DNA from: Accumulibacter sp.
GTDB taxonomy: Bacteria > Pseudomonadota > Gammaproteobacteria > Burkholderiales > Rhodocyclaceae
Length of the DNA stretch: 64,000 bases
Direction of reading: 5' to 3'
NCBI GenBank assembly: GCA_016789495.1
Contig: JAEUOJ010000001.1
Span: 1-64,000 of the forward strand
The number at the start of each line of letters is the position of its first letter. The stretch's first letter is position 1. The translations under genes and the position numbers were made by a program. This document shows positions 33,592-43,699 of this stretch, piece after piece. The notes under the pieces were generated by a model that was not told the origin of the DNA, made no database searches, and worked only from the letters and a program-made list of their open reading frames with translations.

Positions 33592-34243
33592 ATGAATCGA
33601 CGCGAATTCCTTATTGAATTGAGTGCTGGTGTTGCTGGCCTTAGCCATCCAGCCGTCGCAGCGCTGGCCCCCCATGCAAGGTTATCGGTATCGGCGGTGC
33701 TGGCTGCAACCTTGCCGTTGCATTGCGGGAGAGCAACATACTGACTCAAGCAGGCGCTGCGCTGAGCTATGTTTGTCTCGATCTCGGCCTGTATGCGTTG
33801 GAGTTCGTTAGTATTGCCAACAATGCCCATCCTGCCCTGGCGCCGATGAAGAGGCTAATGCTTGCGCCGGTCCGTGCTGGCGGACGAGTGAATGCGGCAC
33901 GGGCAGCCTGTTTGCTCCATCAGGCCATCTTGGCGGAAATGCTGAGCGGCGCCGACATAGTTGTTCTGCTTGCTGGTCTCAGCGGTGGCACAGGCAGCGG
34001 TCTGTCGCCGATCATGGCCCGGTTAGCGCGTGCTGCGGGGGTGGTGACGGTTGCCGCCGTGGTAACGCCCTTCGATTTTGAAGGCAATCGTAACCACAGT
34101 CCGATGCAGTAGTCGACCGCCTGCGGCGCGACACGGATTTGGTGATCGCGTACTCCAACGAAGAATGGATCAATCGCTACAGTGGCGACGCCTCGCTGCT
34201 CGACATCTGGGAGGCAGTAAATCAACAGATCGCCCGGACGTAA
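33592..34243 (+). pseudogene. Tubulin/FtsZ-family pseudogene with a Tat-like leader
   Basis: Three reading frames in series recover an FtsZ-like GTPase fragment. Frame 1 starts at an ATG with AAGGAAAG upstream and encodes a twin-arginine-like leader (NRREFLIELSAGVAGLS), ending at 33744. Frame 2 supplies KVIGIGGAGCNLAVAL, the tubulin signature LSGGTGSGLSPIMARLA and VTVAAVVTPFDFEGNRN, ending at 34112. Frame 3 supplies VVDRLRRDTDLVIAYSNEEW to the stop at 34243. The first shift falls at a run of six C (33668-33673), the second near 34100. The protein stops after the N-terminal GTPase half and lacks the C-terminal domain. GTPase motifs are clear; a working product would need both shifts corrected. 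Confidence 0.75.
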
Positions 34244-34283
34244 GAAACACGATTGCTCCCTGGACTTGTGCTGAAATAAGAAT

Positions 34284-34314
34284 CTTAATAATCTCGTATT
34301 ACGATCATTTTAAG
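34284..34314. promoter_or_regulatory. 31-bp imperfect palindrome, likely operator of the defence operon
   Basis: Centred on 34299: the core TCGTA-T-TACGA (34294-34304) is perfect, and outer arms CTTAA (34284-34288) and TTAAG (34310-34314) match at the same centre, giving 11 of 15 paired positions. It lies 64 bp before the WYL-regulator start. A possible promoter, TTGTGC at 34266 and TAATCT at 34289 spaced 17 bases, overlaps it, so binding here would block transcription. Autoregulation by the WYL protein is inferred. Confidence 0.6.
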
Positions 34315-34377
34315 CCGTATTTACTTATCAATAAGATGTAGATATGCTGCTCTTCAACTGCCGCAAGGCTATCCAGC

Positions 34378-35271
34378 ATGACCACTCAGCAACTGTCGGA
34401 ACTGACCCAATCGCAGCGTGACCGGCTCGCATTCATCGAGTTGCGGCTTCGCTTTGTCGGTGAGTTCCGGCGTCAAGACCTTGTTTCCCGCTTCGGCATC
34501 CAGACGGCAGCCGCGACACGGGATCTCGGTGCGTACAAGGATTTGGCCGCGCGCAACCTCAACTACGACGCCAAGAGCAAGGCGTATCGCTGCGGCGAGT
34601 GGTTCCGCCCAGTGTTCGACTTCTCGGCAGATCGTGTGCTGACCTGGTTGTCGCAAGGGTTCGGCGATGGCGAGCCGGTACGGTTGCGATCGCCGTTTCC
34701 CTGTGAGGGCATGGTCGTATCGAGCAAGATCGACCTCAATACCCTGTCGGTGGTTACGCGGGCCATCTACAGCAAGTCACCGGTCGAGATTTCCTACCGT
34801 GCGCTGACCAGCGGCCTGACCACCCGCGAAGTCGTGCCCTTCGCCTTGGCCGACAACGGGCAGGGTTGGCACGTTCGGGCATTTGATCGTCGCAGCGGCG
34901 AATTCCGCGATTTCGTGCTGGCTCGCATTGCCGACGCCAAGGTGCTGGCTGGCAAGATTGGCGAACACGAAACCTCGGCCCGCGACAATCAATGGAATCG
35001 CATCGTCGACCTCGAACTGGTTCCGCACCCCGCCAATGTGCAGCACCCCGACACCATCGAGGCCGAGTTCGGTATGGAGGACGGGCAACTCAAGGTGCTG
35101 GTTCGCGCAGCACTCGCCGGCTACCTGCTGCGCCGCTGGAACGTCGACTGCACCGAAAATCATAGCCTGCGCGGCTCCGAGTTCCACCTTTGGCTGCGCA
35201 ATCGCCAAGCCCTCTACGGCGTGACTAATCTGCTGCTGGCACCGGGCTACGAACAATCGGAGAAAGCCTGA
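34378..35271 (+). CDS. WYL-domain transcriptional regulator of the defence operon
   Basis: A 297-residue regulator with an N-terminal winged helix (about residues 10-60: [20 protein letters not shown]) and a central WYL domain (about 125-200: [22 protein letters not shown], then [16 protein letters not shown]), plus a C-terminal WCX-like extension. The layout matches the BrxR/CapW type of repressors that sit first in phage-defence loci. The helicase gene starts 3 bp after its stop. The palindrome upstream is its probable binding site. WYL domains are thought to sense nucleic acid or nucleotide ligands released by infection. Confidence 0.87.
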   Translation: MTTQQLSELTQSQRDRLAFIELRLRFVGEFRRQDLVSRFGIQTAAATRDLGAYKDLAARNLNYDAKSKAYRCGEWFRPVFDFSADRVLTWLSQGFGDGEPVRLRSPFPCEGMVVSSKIDLNTLSVVTRAIYSKSPVEISYRALTSGLTTREVVPFALADNGQGWHVRAFDRRSGEFRDFVLARIADAKVLAGKIGEHETSARDNQWNRIVDLELVPHPANVQHPDTIEAEFGMEDGQLKVLVRAALAGYLLRRWNVDCTENHSLRGSEFHLWLRNRQALYGVTNLLLAPGYEQSEKA

Positions 35272-35273
35272 CC

Positions 35274-38200
35274 ATGCTCAAGCTTGAAGAGCTCAAGAAG
35301 AACGCGGCCATCTCCGGCATCGAGCCCGGCCAGGTCGTTCGCGTCGTCACTACGGAGCCCGTCGGCGATAACGCGCTGACCCTCTACTACAAGACCTCAG
35401 ACGGCAAGCTGCACGAGCGCATGCTCTTCCGCAGCGACGAGGCCAAGCTGTCGCTTGCCGAGGCCGGTCGCCCGTGGGCCTTCGACGCTCCCGGTGAAGA
35501 ATTCAAACTGGCCGCTGAAGCCTACCGCATCAATCTGGCGCACCTATGCGATCCGATGATGGCTGTACATACGTCCAACGTCGAACCGCTGCCGCATCAG
35601 ATCACCGCCGTTTACGAATCCATGTTGCCTCGCCAGCCCCTGCGCTATGTGCTGGCGGACGACCCCGGCGCCGGCAAAACCATCATGGCCGGGTTGTTCA
35701 TCCGCGAACTGCTGATGCGGGCCGACGCCAAGCGCGTCCTCATCGTCGCGCCGGGCAGCCTTGTCGAACAGTGGCGGGACGAAATGCTCGAGAAGTTCGG
35801 CCTGTCGTTTTCGCTGTTCTCCCGCGAGCAGGTCGAGCAATCGCGCAGCGGCAACCCGTTCGACGACATCGACCTGCTGGTTGCCCGTGTCGATCAACTG
35901 TCCCGCGCCGAAGACCTACAGGAGAAGCTGCGCCTCTCGCATTGGGACCTGATCGTCGTCGATGAAGCGCACAAGCTCTCGGCCAGCTACTTCGGTAACA
36001 AGGTCAACAAGACCAAGCGCTTCCAGTTGGGCGAACTGCTCGGCTCGATCACCCGCCACTTCCTGCTGATGACCGCGACGCCCCACAACGGCAAGGAAGA
36101 GGACTTCCAGCTGTTCATGTCGCTGCTGGATTCAGACCGTTTCTATGGCAAGTTCCGCGACGGCGCGCACAAGGTCGATGTCACCGACCTCATGCGTCGA
36201 ATGGTCAAGGAAGACCTGCTGAAATTCGACGGCTCGCCGCTGTTCCCTGAGCGTCGGGCGAGGACGGCCAACTACAAGCTGTCGGACCCCGAAGCCGCCC
36301 TGTATGGCGCCGTCACCGACTACGTCAAAGAGGAAATGAACCGTGCCGACAAGCTCGACGGGCAACGCAAAGGCACGGTCGGTTTCGCGCTGACCGCTCT
36401 GCAACGTCGCTTGGCGTCGAGTCCCGAGGCGATCTACCAGTCGCTCAAGCGCCGCAGCAACAAGCTCAAGCGCCGGGTTGAAGAAGAAAAGCTGCGCCAG
36501 CGCGGGCAGTCGCTCGCCGAAACCGTGGGGCCGAACGGCTTCGGTAATGTCTCCGAAGACATTTGGGACTCCGCCGATTCGTTGTCCCCCGACGATTACG
36601 AGAACTTCGAGGAAGCCGTTGTCGATCAGGCCACGGCGGCGCAAACCATTCAGGAACTCGAAGCCGAAATCATCATCCTCGAAGGCTTGGAGGAACAGGC
36701 CCGGCAAGTCGTGCATTCGGGCCAGGACCGCAAGTGGGATGAACTCTCCAAGTTGCTCCAGAACACGCCCGAAATGCGCGATGCCGATGGCCGGCAGCGC
36801 AAGCTCATCATCTTCACCGAGCACCGGGACACGCTCAACTACCTCGCCGTCAAGATTCGCGACCTCTTGGGTAACATTGGCAGCGAAGAATCCGTCGTGA
36901 TGATCCACGGTGGTGTTAAACGCGAGGAACGCCGCAAGGTTCAGGAGCTATTCCGCAACGATCCGAGCACGCGGGTGCTTCTAGCAACCGATGCCGCCGG
37001 CGAAGGTGTGAACCTTCAGAACGCCAACCTGATGGTCAATTACGACCTGCCGTGGAACCCGAACCGCCTTGAACAGCGCTTTGGCCGAATTCACCGGATC
37101 GGCCAGACCGAGGTTTGCCACCTATGGAACATGGTCGCCGCCGAAACCCGCGAGGGCGACGTGTTCCACCGCCTGTTCGAGAAACTGGAAGTCGAGCGCG
37201 AAGCCTTAGGTGGCCGCGTCTTTGACATCCTCGGCGAAGTCTTCGAGGACAAGAGCCTCAAGGATTTGCTCATCGAAGCGATCCGCTACGGCGAAGACCC
37301 CGAGATTCGCGCCCGCCTGCATCGCAAGGTCGAAGGCGCACTCGACACCCAGCACCTCGAAGCCATCATCAAGCGCAATGCCCTCTGCGAAGAGGTCATG
37401 GACGAAAAGCGCTTGTTCGCGATCAAGGAAGAAATGGAGAAGGCCGAGGCGCGCAAGCTGCAACCGTACTTCATTCGCTCCTTCTTCAACCAAGCCTTCC
37501 AGCAACTCGGTGGCGACCTCAAGTCACGTGAGAAAGGCCGTTACGAGATTACGCATGTCCCGGCCAACATCCGCGAACGCGACCGGCAAATCACCGGGCG
37601 CGACCGCCGCAACGCCGACCCGGTGCTACGGCGCTATGAGCGCGTCTGCTTCGAGAAGCAATACGTTCGCCTGACCGACCGGATCGGCACACCGATGGCG
37701 AGCCTCGTGCATCCCGGCCACCCGATCATGCAGTCTGTGACCGACCTCGTGCTGGAGCTGCATCGCAACAAGCTCAAGCAAGGCACCATCCTCGTCGACG
37801 CTGGCGACATGGGCCTGACGCCCAAGGTCATGTTCATCATCGACCATTCGGTCAAGGAAGGCGGCGATGTTGGGCATGTCGTATCCCGGCGCATGCAGTT
37901 CGTCGAAATCGACCCGCAGGGCGGCGCCATCAACGCCGGCTGGGCGCCGCACCTCGACCTTGAGCCCATCGGCAAAGCTGACCTGTCGTTGATCGAGGAC
38001 GTACTCGCTGCCCCGTGGATTACACAGAACCTCGAACAGCAGGCGCTGGCCCATGCCTCGACGCATCTGGTGCCCGAGCATTTCGACGAGGTTCGTACCC
38101 GTCGCGAGAAGAGCGTCGACAAGACCCTGGCCGCCGTCCATGAGCGGCTAGTGAATGAGATTAACTTCTGGTCGGATCGCTATATCAAGCTGCAAGACGA

Positions 38201-38804
38201 CATTGCCGCCGGCAAGGACGTTCGTCTGACGCTTGAGAACGTCCGCCGCACCATCGACGACCTGACCGCCCGGCGCGAGTCCCGCGAGAAAGAATTGCTC
38301 GCCATGCGCCATGTGGTGTCGGCAACCCCCGTTGTTGTCGGTGGAGCGCTGGTCATTCCTGCCGGATTGTTGGCGCAGCGCAAAGGCCAGCCCGGCTGGA
38401 CGGCTGATGCCGATGCACGTGCGCGTGTCGAGGCCGTCGCCATGAAAGCAGTGATGGACACCGAGCGTGCCCTCGGCCATGAGGTCATCGACGTTTCCGC
38501 CGAGAAATGCGGCTGGGACGTGACCAGCCTGCCGAAAGCCATTGACGGCAAGCTACCGCCCTCACGCCATATAGAAGTGAAGGGGCGAGCCAAGGGGCAG
38601 AGCACTATCACCGTGACCCGCAACGAAATCCTTTACAGCCTCAATCAGCAGGACAAATTCATCCTCGCCATTGTGATTGTCGATGGCGATAGCCATGAAG
38701 GCCCGTACTACGTCACCAAACCCTTTACGCAAGAACCCGATTGGGCGGTCACCAGCATCAATCTCGACCTCGATCAACTGCTTGCGAAAGCAGAGCGCAT
38801 ATGA
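35274..38804 (+). CDS. SNF2-type DNA helicase with C-terminal DUF3883
   Basis: A 1176-residue ATPase of the SNF2/RapA type. Motif [17 protein letters not shown] with Lys135, DEAH-type motif [11 protein letters not shown] near residue 230, [13 protein letters not shown] motif III, and the C-terminal RecA half with [25 protein letters not shown] and [11 protein letters not shown]. The last 150 residues form a DUF3883 domain (HIEVKGRA), a nuclease-like fold common in restriction-associated proteins. A large helical region lies between. Comparable helicases (BrxHII, DrmD) are parts of BREX type 3 and DISARM. It overlaps the next gene by four bases (ATGA). Confidence 0.88.
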   Translation: MLKLEELKKNAAISGIEPGQVVRVVTTEPVGDNALTLYYKTSDGKLHERMLFRSDEAKLSLAEAGRPWAFDAPGEEFKLAAEAYRINLAHLCDPMMAVHTSNVEPLPHQITAVYESMLPRQPLRYVLADDPGAGKTIMAGLFIRELLMRADAKRVLIVAPGSLVEQWRDEMLEKFGLSFSLFSREQVEQSRSGNPFDDIDLLVARVDQLSRAEDLQEKLRLSHWDLIVVDEAHKLSASYFGNKVNKTKRFQLGELLGSITRHFLLMTATPHNGKEEDFQLFMSLLDSDRFYGKFRDGAHKVDVTDLMRRMVKEDLLKFDGSPLFPERRARTANYKLSDPEAALYGAVTDYVKEEMNRADKLDGQRKGTVGFALTALQRRLASSPEAIYQSLKRRSNKLKRRVEEEKLRQRGQSLAETVGPNGFGNVSEDIWDSADSLSPDDYENFEEAVVDQATAAQTIQELEAEIIILEGLEEQARQVVHSGQDRKWDELSKLLQNTPEMRDADGRQRKLIIFTEHRDTLNYLAVKIRDLLGNIGSEESVVMIHGGVKREERRKVQELFRNDPSTRVLLATDAAGEGVNLQNANLMVNYDLPWNPNRLEQRFGRIHRIGQTEVCHLWNMVAAETREGDVFHRLFEKLEVEREALGGRVFDILGEVFEDKSLKDLLIEAIRYGEDPEIRARLHRKVEGALDTQHLEAIIKRNALCEEVMDEKRLFAIKEEMEKAEARKLQPYFIRSFFNQAFQQLGGDLKSREKGRYEITHVPANIRERDRQITGRDRRNADPVLRRYERVCFEKQYVRLTDRIGTPMASLVHPGHPIMQSVTDLVLELHRNKLKQGTILVDAGDMGLTPKVMFIIDHSVKEGGDVGHVVSRRMQFVEIDPQGGAINAGWAPHLDLEPIGKADLSLIEDVLAAPWITQNLEQQALAHASTHLVPEHFDEVRTRREKSVDKTLAAVHERLVNEINFWSDRYIKLQDDIAAGKDVRLTLENVRRTIDDLTARRESREKELLAMRHVVSATPVVVGGALVIPAGLLAQRKGQPGWTADADARARVEAVAMKAVMDTERALGHEVIDVSAEKCGWDVTSLPKAIDGKLPPSRHIEVKGRAKGQSTITVTRNEILYSLNQQDKFILAIVIVDGDSHEGPYYVTKPFTQEPDWAVTSINLDLDQLLAKAERI

Positions 38805-39712
38805 CTTCCGAGGAGATTTTCGACAACTTGGTTCGGAACGCCTTGGATTTTCTGAATCGGGCGCTTGACGAGTTGGAAGGTCACCCGAAATACGCGTTGA
38901 TCGACTTCGCTGCGGCGGTTGAACTTGTCTTTAAGTCTCGCTTGGTGCTTGTAGCTCCGATGTGGGTAGCAGACGAGCCCACCGAAGCGACTCCCGAGCG
39001 CTTCGCGCAAGGCAAGTTGCGCACAGTTGGTCTGGAGTTGGCAAAAAGGCGAATTGAGTCACTGACCACTGAAACAATTGAGCCGGATGCTTTCAAGGTC
39101 TTCCAAGCAATCTCTCGGCACAGGAATCGGGTCGTACATTTTTTCCACGGGGAACTGTCCTCGGCGAGTCAACGTCAGGCAGTTGCCGGAGAAATTTATG
39201 TCGGCTGGTATCACTTGTACCGACTGGTTACCGGGCCTTGGGGCAAACACTACGCTGCGTATTCAAAACCCATTTCCGAATTCGGTGCCAGATTGCAATC
39301 GTTGGCCCCGTTTCTACAAGCCGTGTTTGACCGCGTCGTAAAAGGTAATCCTGCTGCGGGCACTTATAGCGATTGTCCTGTTTGCAGCTTCAAATCACTG
39401 GATTCTGCGACGGGTGATCGGTACAAATCCGCAGCATGTCATGTCTGCGGATATGTCGAGCCATCCCATAAGGCAATACAGCATGGCGAGGAAGACTTTA
39501 TTGCCAGCTGTGCTGAATGCGGAGGTTATCAAACCGTGCTGGCAACGGGATTTGGCTTCAAGTGCTCCAAGTGTGGGCAGAGTTTTTCCGATTGCATTAC
39601 ATGCGAATATTGTAGCGAACACTGGGTTGGCAATGCTGACCCTGACTACGGCGATTACCTGAGCGGCTGTGACTACTGCGATGGAGCAATATCGCGAGTG
39701 AAAGACGACTGA
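38801..39712 (+). CDS. Zinc-ribbon protein of the defence operon (unknown function)
   Basis: A 303-residue protein I do not recognise as a named family. The N-terminal 190 residues are helical with a conserved-looking [11 protein letters not shown] near residue 110, reminiscent of HEPN-type or abortive-infection-like helical proteins (R-x4-6-H). The C-terminal third has about 14 Cys, in CPVC, CHVCGY, CAECGGY, CSKCGQ, CEYCSEH and CDYCDG, so two or three zinc ribbons are likely. Base composition is lower in GC than the flanking helicase gene. ATGA overlap upstream and 2 bp before the methyltransferase place it firmly in the operon. A nucleic-acid sensor or toxin-like component is possible. Confidence 0.72.
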   Translation: MTSEEIFDNLVRNALDFLNRALDELEGHPKYALIDFAAAVELVFKSRLVLVAPMWVADEPTEATPERFAQGKLRTVGLELAKRRIESLTTETIEPDAFKVFQAISRHRNRVVHFFHGELSSASQRQAVAGEIYVGWYHLYRLVTGPWGKHYAAYSKPISEFGARLQSLAPFLQAVFDRVVKGNPAAGTYSDCPVCSFKSLDSATGDRYKSAACHVCGYVEPSHKAIQHGEEDFIASCAECGGYQTVLATGFGFKCSKCGQSFSDCITCEYCSEHWVGNADPDYGDYLSGCDYCDGAISRVKDD

Positions 39713-39714
39713 AT

Positions 39715-42603
39715 ATGAATATCAAAACTCCAAAAAAACTCATCGAGGTCGCGTTACCACTTGACGCGATCAATGTCGCATGCGCCTATGAAAAAATGCC
39801 AGGAATTGGCGCGCATCCACGCGGCATCCATTTGTGGTGGGCTCGTCGTCCATTGGCTGCTGCTCGGGCGGTTATCTTCGCGCAGATGGTCAATGATCCC
39901 GGCTACCAGCAGGGAGGCGGCTTCAAGTATGGGGTGAACAAGGAAAAGGCCGCTATCGAACGCGAGCGGCTGTTCAAGATCATCGAAGACTTGGTGCGGT
40001 GGGAAAACACCAACAACGAGGAAGTGCTGGCCCTCGCACGTGCTGAGATCGTGCGTAGTTGGCGCGAGACCTGCGAATTAAATAAGGGGCATCCGCAAGC
40101 TGCCGAATTGTTCAACCCGGACAAGCTGCCGGCCTTCCATGATCCCTTTGCCGGGGGCGGTGCGTTACCGCTGGAGGCGCAGCGCTTGGGGCTGGAAAGT
40201 TACGCCAGCGATCTCAACCCAGTGGCGGTAACGATCAACAAGGCAATGATCGAGATATCCCCTCGATTTGCCGGGCAAAAACCGGTTGGGCCAATTCCTG
40301 AAGGTGAAACACAGGCCAAGCTGCACGAAGACTGGTCTGGCGCGCGTGGGCTGGCAGAGGATGTTCGGCGCTATGGAGCATGGATGCGTGCAGAGGCCGA
40401 GAAGCGTATTGGGCATCTATATCCGAAGATTGAAGTCACGGCGGAAACAGTTGCCGAGCGCCCCGACCTCAAGCAGTTCCTTGGACAGAAGCTCACGGTT
40501 ATCGCTTGGCTATGGGCGCGCACCGTCAAAAGTCCGAATCCGGCGTTTAGTCATGCCGAGGTGCCGTTAGCCGCATCCTTTGTCTTGTCCAATAAAGATG
40601 GCAAGGAGGCTTATGTCGAGCCGATAATTGAAAAGGATGGCTACCGATTCTCGGTAAAGATGGGTAAGCCGCCGGAAAGCGCGAAGGACGGCACCAAGTT
40701 ATCTCGTGGTGCGAAGTTCCAATGCCTGTTGTCAGCAACTCCTATCGACCCAAAGTACATCAAGGCTGAAGGAATTGCTGGGCGAATGGGGCAACGTCTA
40801 ATGGCAATTGTGGCCGAGGGGGCACGAGGGCGAGTCTATCTTTCGCCAACAGCAGAGCATCAGGCTGTTGCACATCAGGCGCAACCCAAATGGAAGCCGG
40901 AAACACCGCTGCCCGATGACCCGCGAAACTTCTGGACACTGAGCTACGGTTTGACCAAATTCGGCGATCTCTTTACCCCGCGCCAATTGGTAGCACTAAC
41001 CACTCTTTCCGATCTTGTTTCAGAAGCAATTGAACTTTGCCGGCAAGACGCGATTGCCGCAGGGCAAATCGATGACGGGGAGTCCCTAGAAAATATCGGC
41101 GCTGGCGCGACGGCGTATGCGCAGGCTGTTGGGGTTTACTTGGCCTTCGCTCTTGATCGCTGCGCTGACTTTTCCAATAGTTGTACCCGATGGGTTCCAG
41201 GTAATCAGAAGGTAATGAACCTTTACGGCAAGCAAGCCATTGCAATGACGTGGGACTATCCAGAGGCGGCAATACTGCATAACACGGTAGGTGGATTCTT
41301 CCCTGCTGCCGAATTTGTTGCCGAATGCATCTTGAAACTACCGCAGAGGGCCAAGAGAGGTTTTGCTGCACAGCGCGATGCTAGCACTAGCGATGTTTCT
41401 TTGAGTAAGGTGGTATCTACCGATCCTCCCTATTACGACAACATCGGTTATGCAGACCTGTCTGACTTTTTCTATGTTTGGTTGCGCAAGAGCCTGAAAC
41501 CAGTTTTTCCAAGCCTGTACGCGACATTGGCGGTGCCCAAGGCAGAAGAGTTGGTCGCAACCCCTTACAGACATGGAAGCAAGGAGGAAGCCGAAAAATT
41601 CTTTCTTGAAGGAATGACTCGTGCGATGCATCGACTGGCCGAGCAATCCCACCCAGCATTTCCTGTCACTATCTATTACGCATTCAAGCAAAGCGAAACC
41701 AAGGGGGAGGCTGGCACCTCAAGCACGGGATGGGAAACATTTCTGGAGGCAGTGCTCAAAGCCGGCTTCGCCCTTACCGGCACTTGGCCGATGAGAAGTG
41801 AACAGACCGAGCGTCTAATTGGAAAGAACACCAACGCTCTCGCTTCCAGCATAGTTCTTGTTTGCCGCCAACGAGCTGCTGATGCCCCCACCGTGAGTCG
41901 CCGCGAATTCTTGCGAGAACTCAACGCCATGCTGCCCGAGGCTTTGCTCGATATGACTCGGGGTGGGGTCAATTCGCCGGTGGCCCCGGTCGACTTGTCG
42001 CAAGCCATTATCGGCCCCGGCATGGCGATCTTCAGCCAGTACGCCGCCGTGCTGGAGGCGGACGGGAAACCCATGAGCGTGCGCACCGCATTGCAACTCA
42101 TCAACCGCTTCTTTGCCGAGGACGACTTCGACCACGACACACAGTTCTGTCTTCACTGGTTTGAAACCCAAGGCTGGGCCGAAGGCAAATACGGCGAAGC
42201 TGACGTGCTGGCCCGCGCCAAGGGAACCAGCGTTGGCGGCTTGCAGGATGCGGGCGTGATCGACAGTGGTGCCGGCAAGTTGCGACTACTTCGTTGGGCT
42301 GAATTGCCTGCCGACTGGAGCCCGGAAACTGATACTCGCACGCCGGTTTGGGAAGCCTTGCACCAACTGATTCGCGCCCTCAACCAGCAGGGTGAATCGG
42401 CAGCCGGGGTCTTGCTGGCACGCATGCCGGCCCGAGCCGAACCGATGCGCGCATTGGCTTACCGTCTCTATACCCTGTGCGAACGCAAGGGCTGGGCGGA
42501 AGAAGCCCGCGCCTATAACGAGTTGGTTACGGCGTGGTCCAGCATCGAGCAGGCTGCTGGTGACGCCGGTATGGTTGGCTCGCAGGGCGCTTTGGACATC
42601 TGA
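39715..42603 (+). CDS. DUF1156 adenine-specific DNA methyltransferase (PglXI-like)
   Basis: A 962-residue methyltransferase. N-terminal DUF1156 (about residues 5-75: [34 protein letters not shown]) is followed by the SAM-binding motif [17 protein letters not shown] (Asp143) and, far downstream, the catalytic [18 protein letters not shown] (Asp570), an order typical of this group. The family includes PglXI of BREX type 3, which marks host DNA. It begins 2 bp after the zinc-ribbon gene. The middle of the gene is lower in GC than its ends. It may work with the DUF499 ATPase and helicase encoded in the same operon. Confidence 0.87.
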   Translation: MNIKTPKKLIEVALPLDAINVACAYEKMPGIGAHPRGIHLWWARRPLAAARAVIFAQMVNDPGYQQGGGFKYGVNKEKAAIERERLFKIIEDLVRWENTNNEEVLALARAEIVRSWRETCELNKGHPQAAELFNPDKLPAFHDPFAGGGALPLEAQRLGLESYASDLNPVAVTINKAMIEISPRFAGQKPVGPIPEGETQAKLHEDWSGARGLAEDVRRYGAWMRAEAEKRIGHLYPKIEVTAETVAERPDLKQFLGQKLTVIAWLWARTVKSPNPAFSHAEVPLAASFVLSNKDGKEAYVEPIIEKDGYRFSVKMGKPPESAKDGTKLSRGAKFQCLLSATPIDPKYIKAEGIAGRMGQRLMAIVAEGARGRVYLSPTAEHQAVAHQAQPKWKPETPLPDDPRNFWTLSYGLTKFGDLFTPRQLVALTTLSDLVSEAIELCRQDAIAAGQIDDGESLENIGAGATAYAQAVGVYLAFALDRCADFSNSCTRWVPGNQKVMNLYGKQAIAMTWDYPEAAILHNTVGGFFPAAEFVAECILKLPQRAKRGFAAQRDASTSDVSLSKVVSTDPPYYDNIGYADLSDFFYVWLRKSLKPVFPSLYATLAVPKAEELVATPYRHGSKEEAEKFFLEGMTRAMHRLAEQSHPAFPVTIYYAFKQSETKGEAGTSSTGWETFLEAVLKAGFALTGTWPMRSEQTERLIGKNTNALASSIVLVCRQRAADAPTVSRREFLRELNAMLPEALLDMTRGGVNSPVAPVDLSQAIIGPGMAIFSQYAAVLEADGKPMSVRTALQLINRFFAEDDFDHDTQFCLHWFETQGWAEGKYGEADVLARAKGTSVGGLQDAGVIDSGAGKLRLLRWAELPADWSPETDTRTPVWEALHQLIRALNQQGESAAGVLLARMPARAEPMRALAYRLYTLCERKGWAEEARAYNELVTAWSSIEQAAGDAGMVGSQGALDI

Positions 42604-42604
42604 C

Positions 42605-43699
42605 ATGGCCCGCATCGCGAAAACCGAAGCGGCCCTGCTATCTGAACTGCGCGGGCTGATCGAGCAGGCCCGGCAGCATGTCGCGCAAACGGCGAACAGC
42701 ACCCTGACGATGCTGTACTGGCACGTGGGCCGGCGCATTCAAGCGCAGGTTTTGCACGACGGTCGTGCTGACTACGGTGCGCAGATTCTGGCGACGCTGT
42801 CGCAGGAATTGGTGCGCGACTACGGCAAGGGTTTCAATGCTTCGGCGCTGACGCGCATGGTCAAGTTTGCCGAGGTTTTCCCCGACGAGCCGATTCTTGC
42901 GACACTGTCGCAAGAATTGAGCTGGAGCCATTTCGTCGAACTCCTGCCGCTCAAGCAGCCGCTGGAACGGGAGTACTACGCCGAAATATCCCGTATCGAG
43001 CGCTGGAGCGTGCGTACCCTGCGCGAGCGTATCGGCAGCCAGCTTTACCTGCGCACGGCCATCGCGAAGAAACCCGAGGCGGTCGTTCAGGCCGAAGTCA
43101 GCCACCTGCGCGCCGGGGGACAGATCACGCCCGACATGGTGTTTCGCGACCCGTACATGCTGGATTTTCTCGGACTACCCGAGGGCTACAGCGAGCGCGA
43201 CCTTGAGGCCGCCATCCTGCGCGACATGGAACGCTTCCTTCTTGAAATGGGGGCGGGCTTCACCTTCGTTGCCCGGCAAAAGCGCATCAGCGTGGGCGCT
43301 GACGACTTCTACCTCGATCTGCTGTTCTATCACCGGCACTTGCGCCGTCTGGTCGCCGTCGAACTGAAGCTTGAGCCGTTTGCACCGGCCCACAAGGGGC
43401 AAATGGAAATGTATCTGCGCTGGCTGGATCGTTACGACCGGGCACCCGGTGAGGAATCGCCCATTGGCCTGATTTTGTGCGCCGGTGCCGATGCCGAGCA
43501 GGTCGAGTTGATGGACCTGAACGCCGCCAATATTCGCGTCGCCGAGTATCTGGCACACATCCCCGACATGAAAGTAATGCAGGCGCAGTTGCACCGCGCC
43601 GTGGCCTTGGCCCGCGAGCGCGCTGCCAAGGGCCAGTTGCCGCACGCAATTGCCAATAACGCCAACGAGAATTCAGAAGCTGAGGGAGCCGCAGAATGA
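42605..43699 (+). CDS. DUF1016-family PDDEXK nuclease (YhcG-like)
   Basis: A 364-residue protein with the N-terminal DUF1016 helical domain ([14 protein letters not shown], then [21 protein letters not shown], then [13 protein letters not shown]) and a C-terminal PDDEXK fold: [27 protein letters not shown] with Asp near 235, Glu253 and Lys255, then [13 protein letters not shown]. All catalytic positions appear intact. YhcG-type proteins are widespread next to restriction-modification and BREX-like genes. It starts one base after the methyltransferase stop and overlaps the DUF499 gene by four bases. It may restrict unmodified DNA, or be a passenger. Confidence 0.87.
   Translation: MARIAKTEAALLSELRGLIEQARQHVAQTANSTLTMLYWHVGRRIQAQVLHDGRADYGAQILATLSQELVRDYGKGFNASALTRMVKFAEVFPDEPILATLSQELSWSHFVELLPLKQPLEREYYAEISRIERWSVRTLRERIGSQLYLRTAIAKKPEAVVQAEVSHLRAGGQITPDMVFRDPYMLDFLGLPEGYSERDLEAAILRDMERFLLEMGAGFTFVARQKRISVGADDFYLDLLFYHRHLRRLVAVELKLEPFAPAHKGQMEMYLRWLDRYDRAPGEESPIGLILCAGADAEQVELMDLNAANIRVAEYLAHIPDMKVMQAQLHRAVALARERAAKGQLPHAIANNANENSEAEGAAE

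Noticed and set aside
37527..37540. TCACGTGA core inside the helicase gene
   Set aside because: Only the central 8 bp match parS and it lies within coding sequence; expected by chance.
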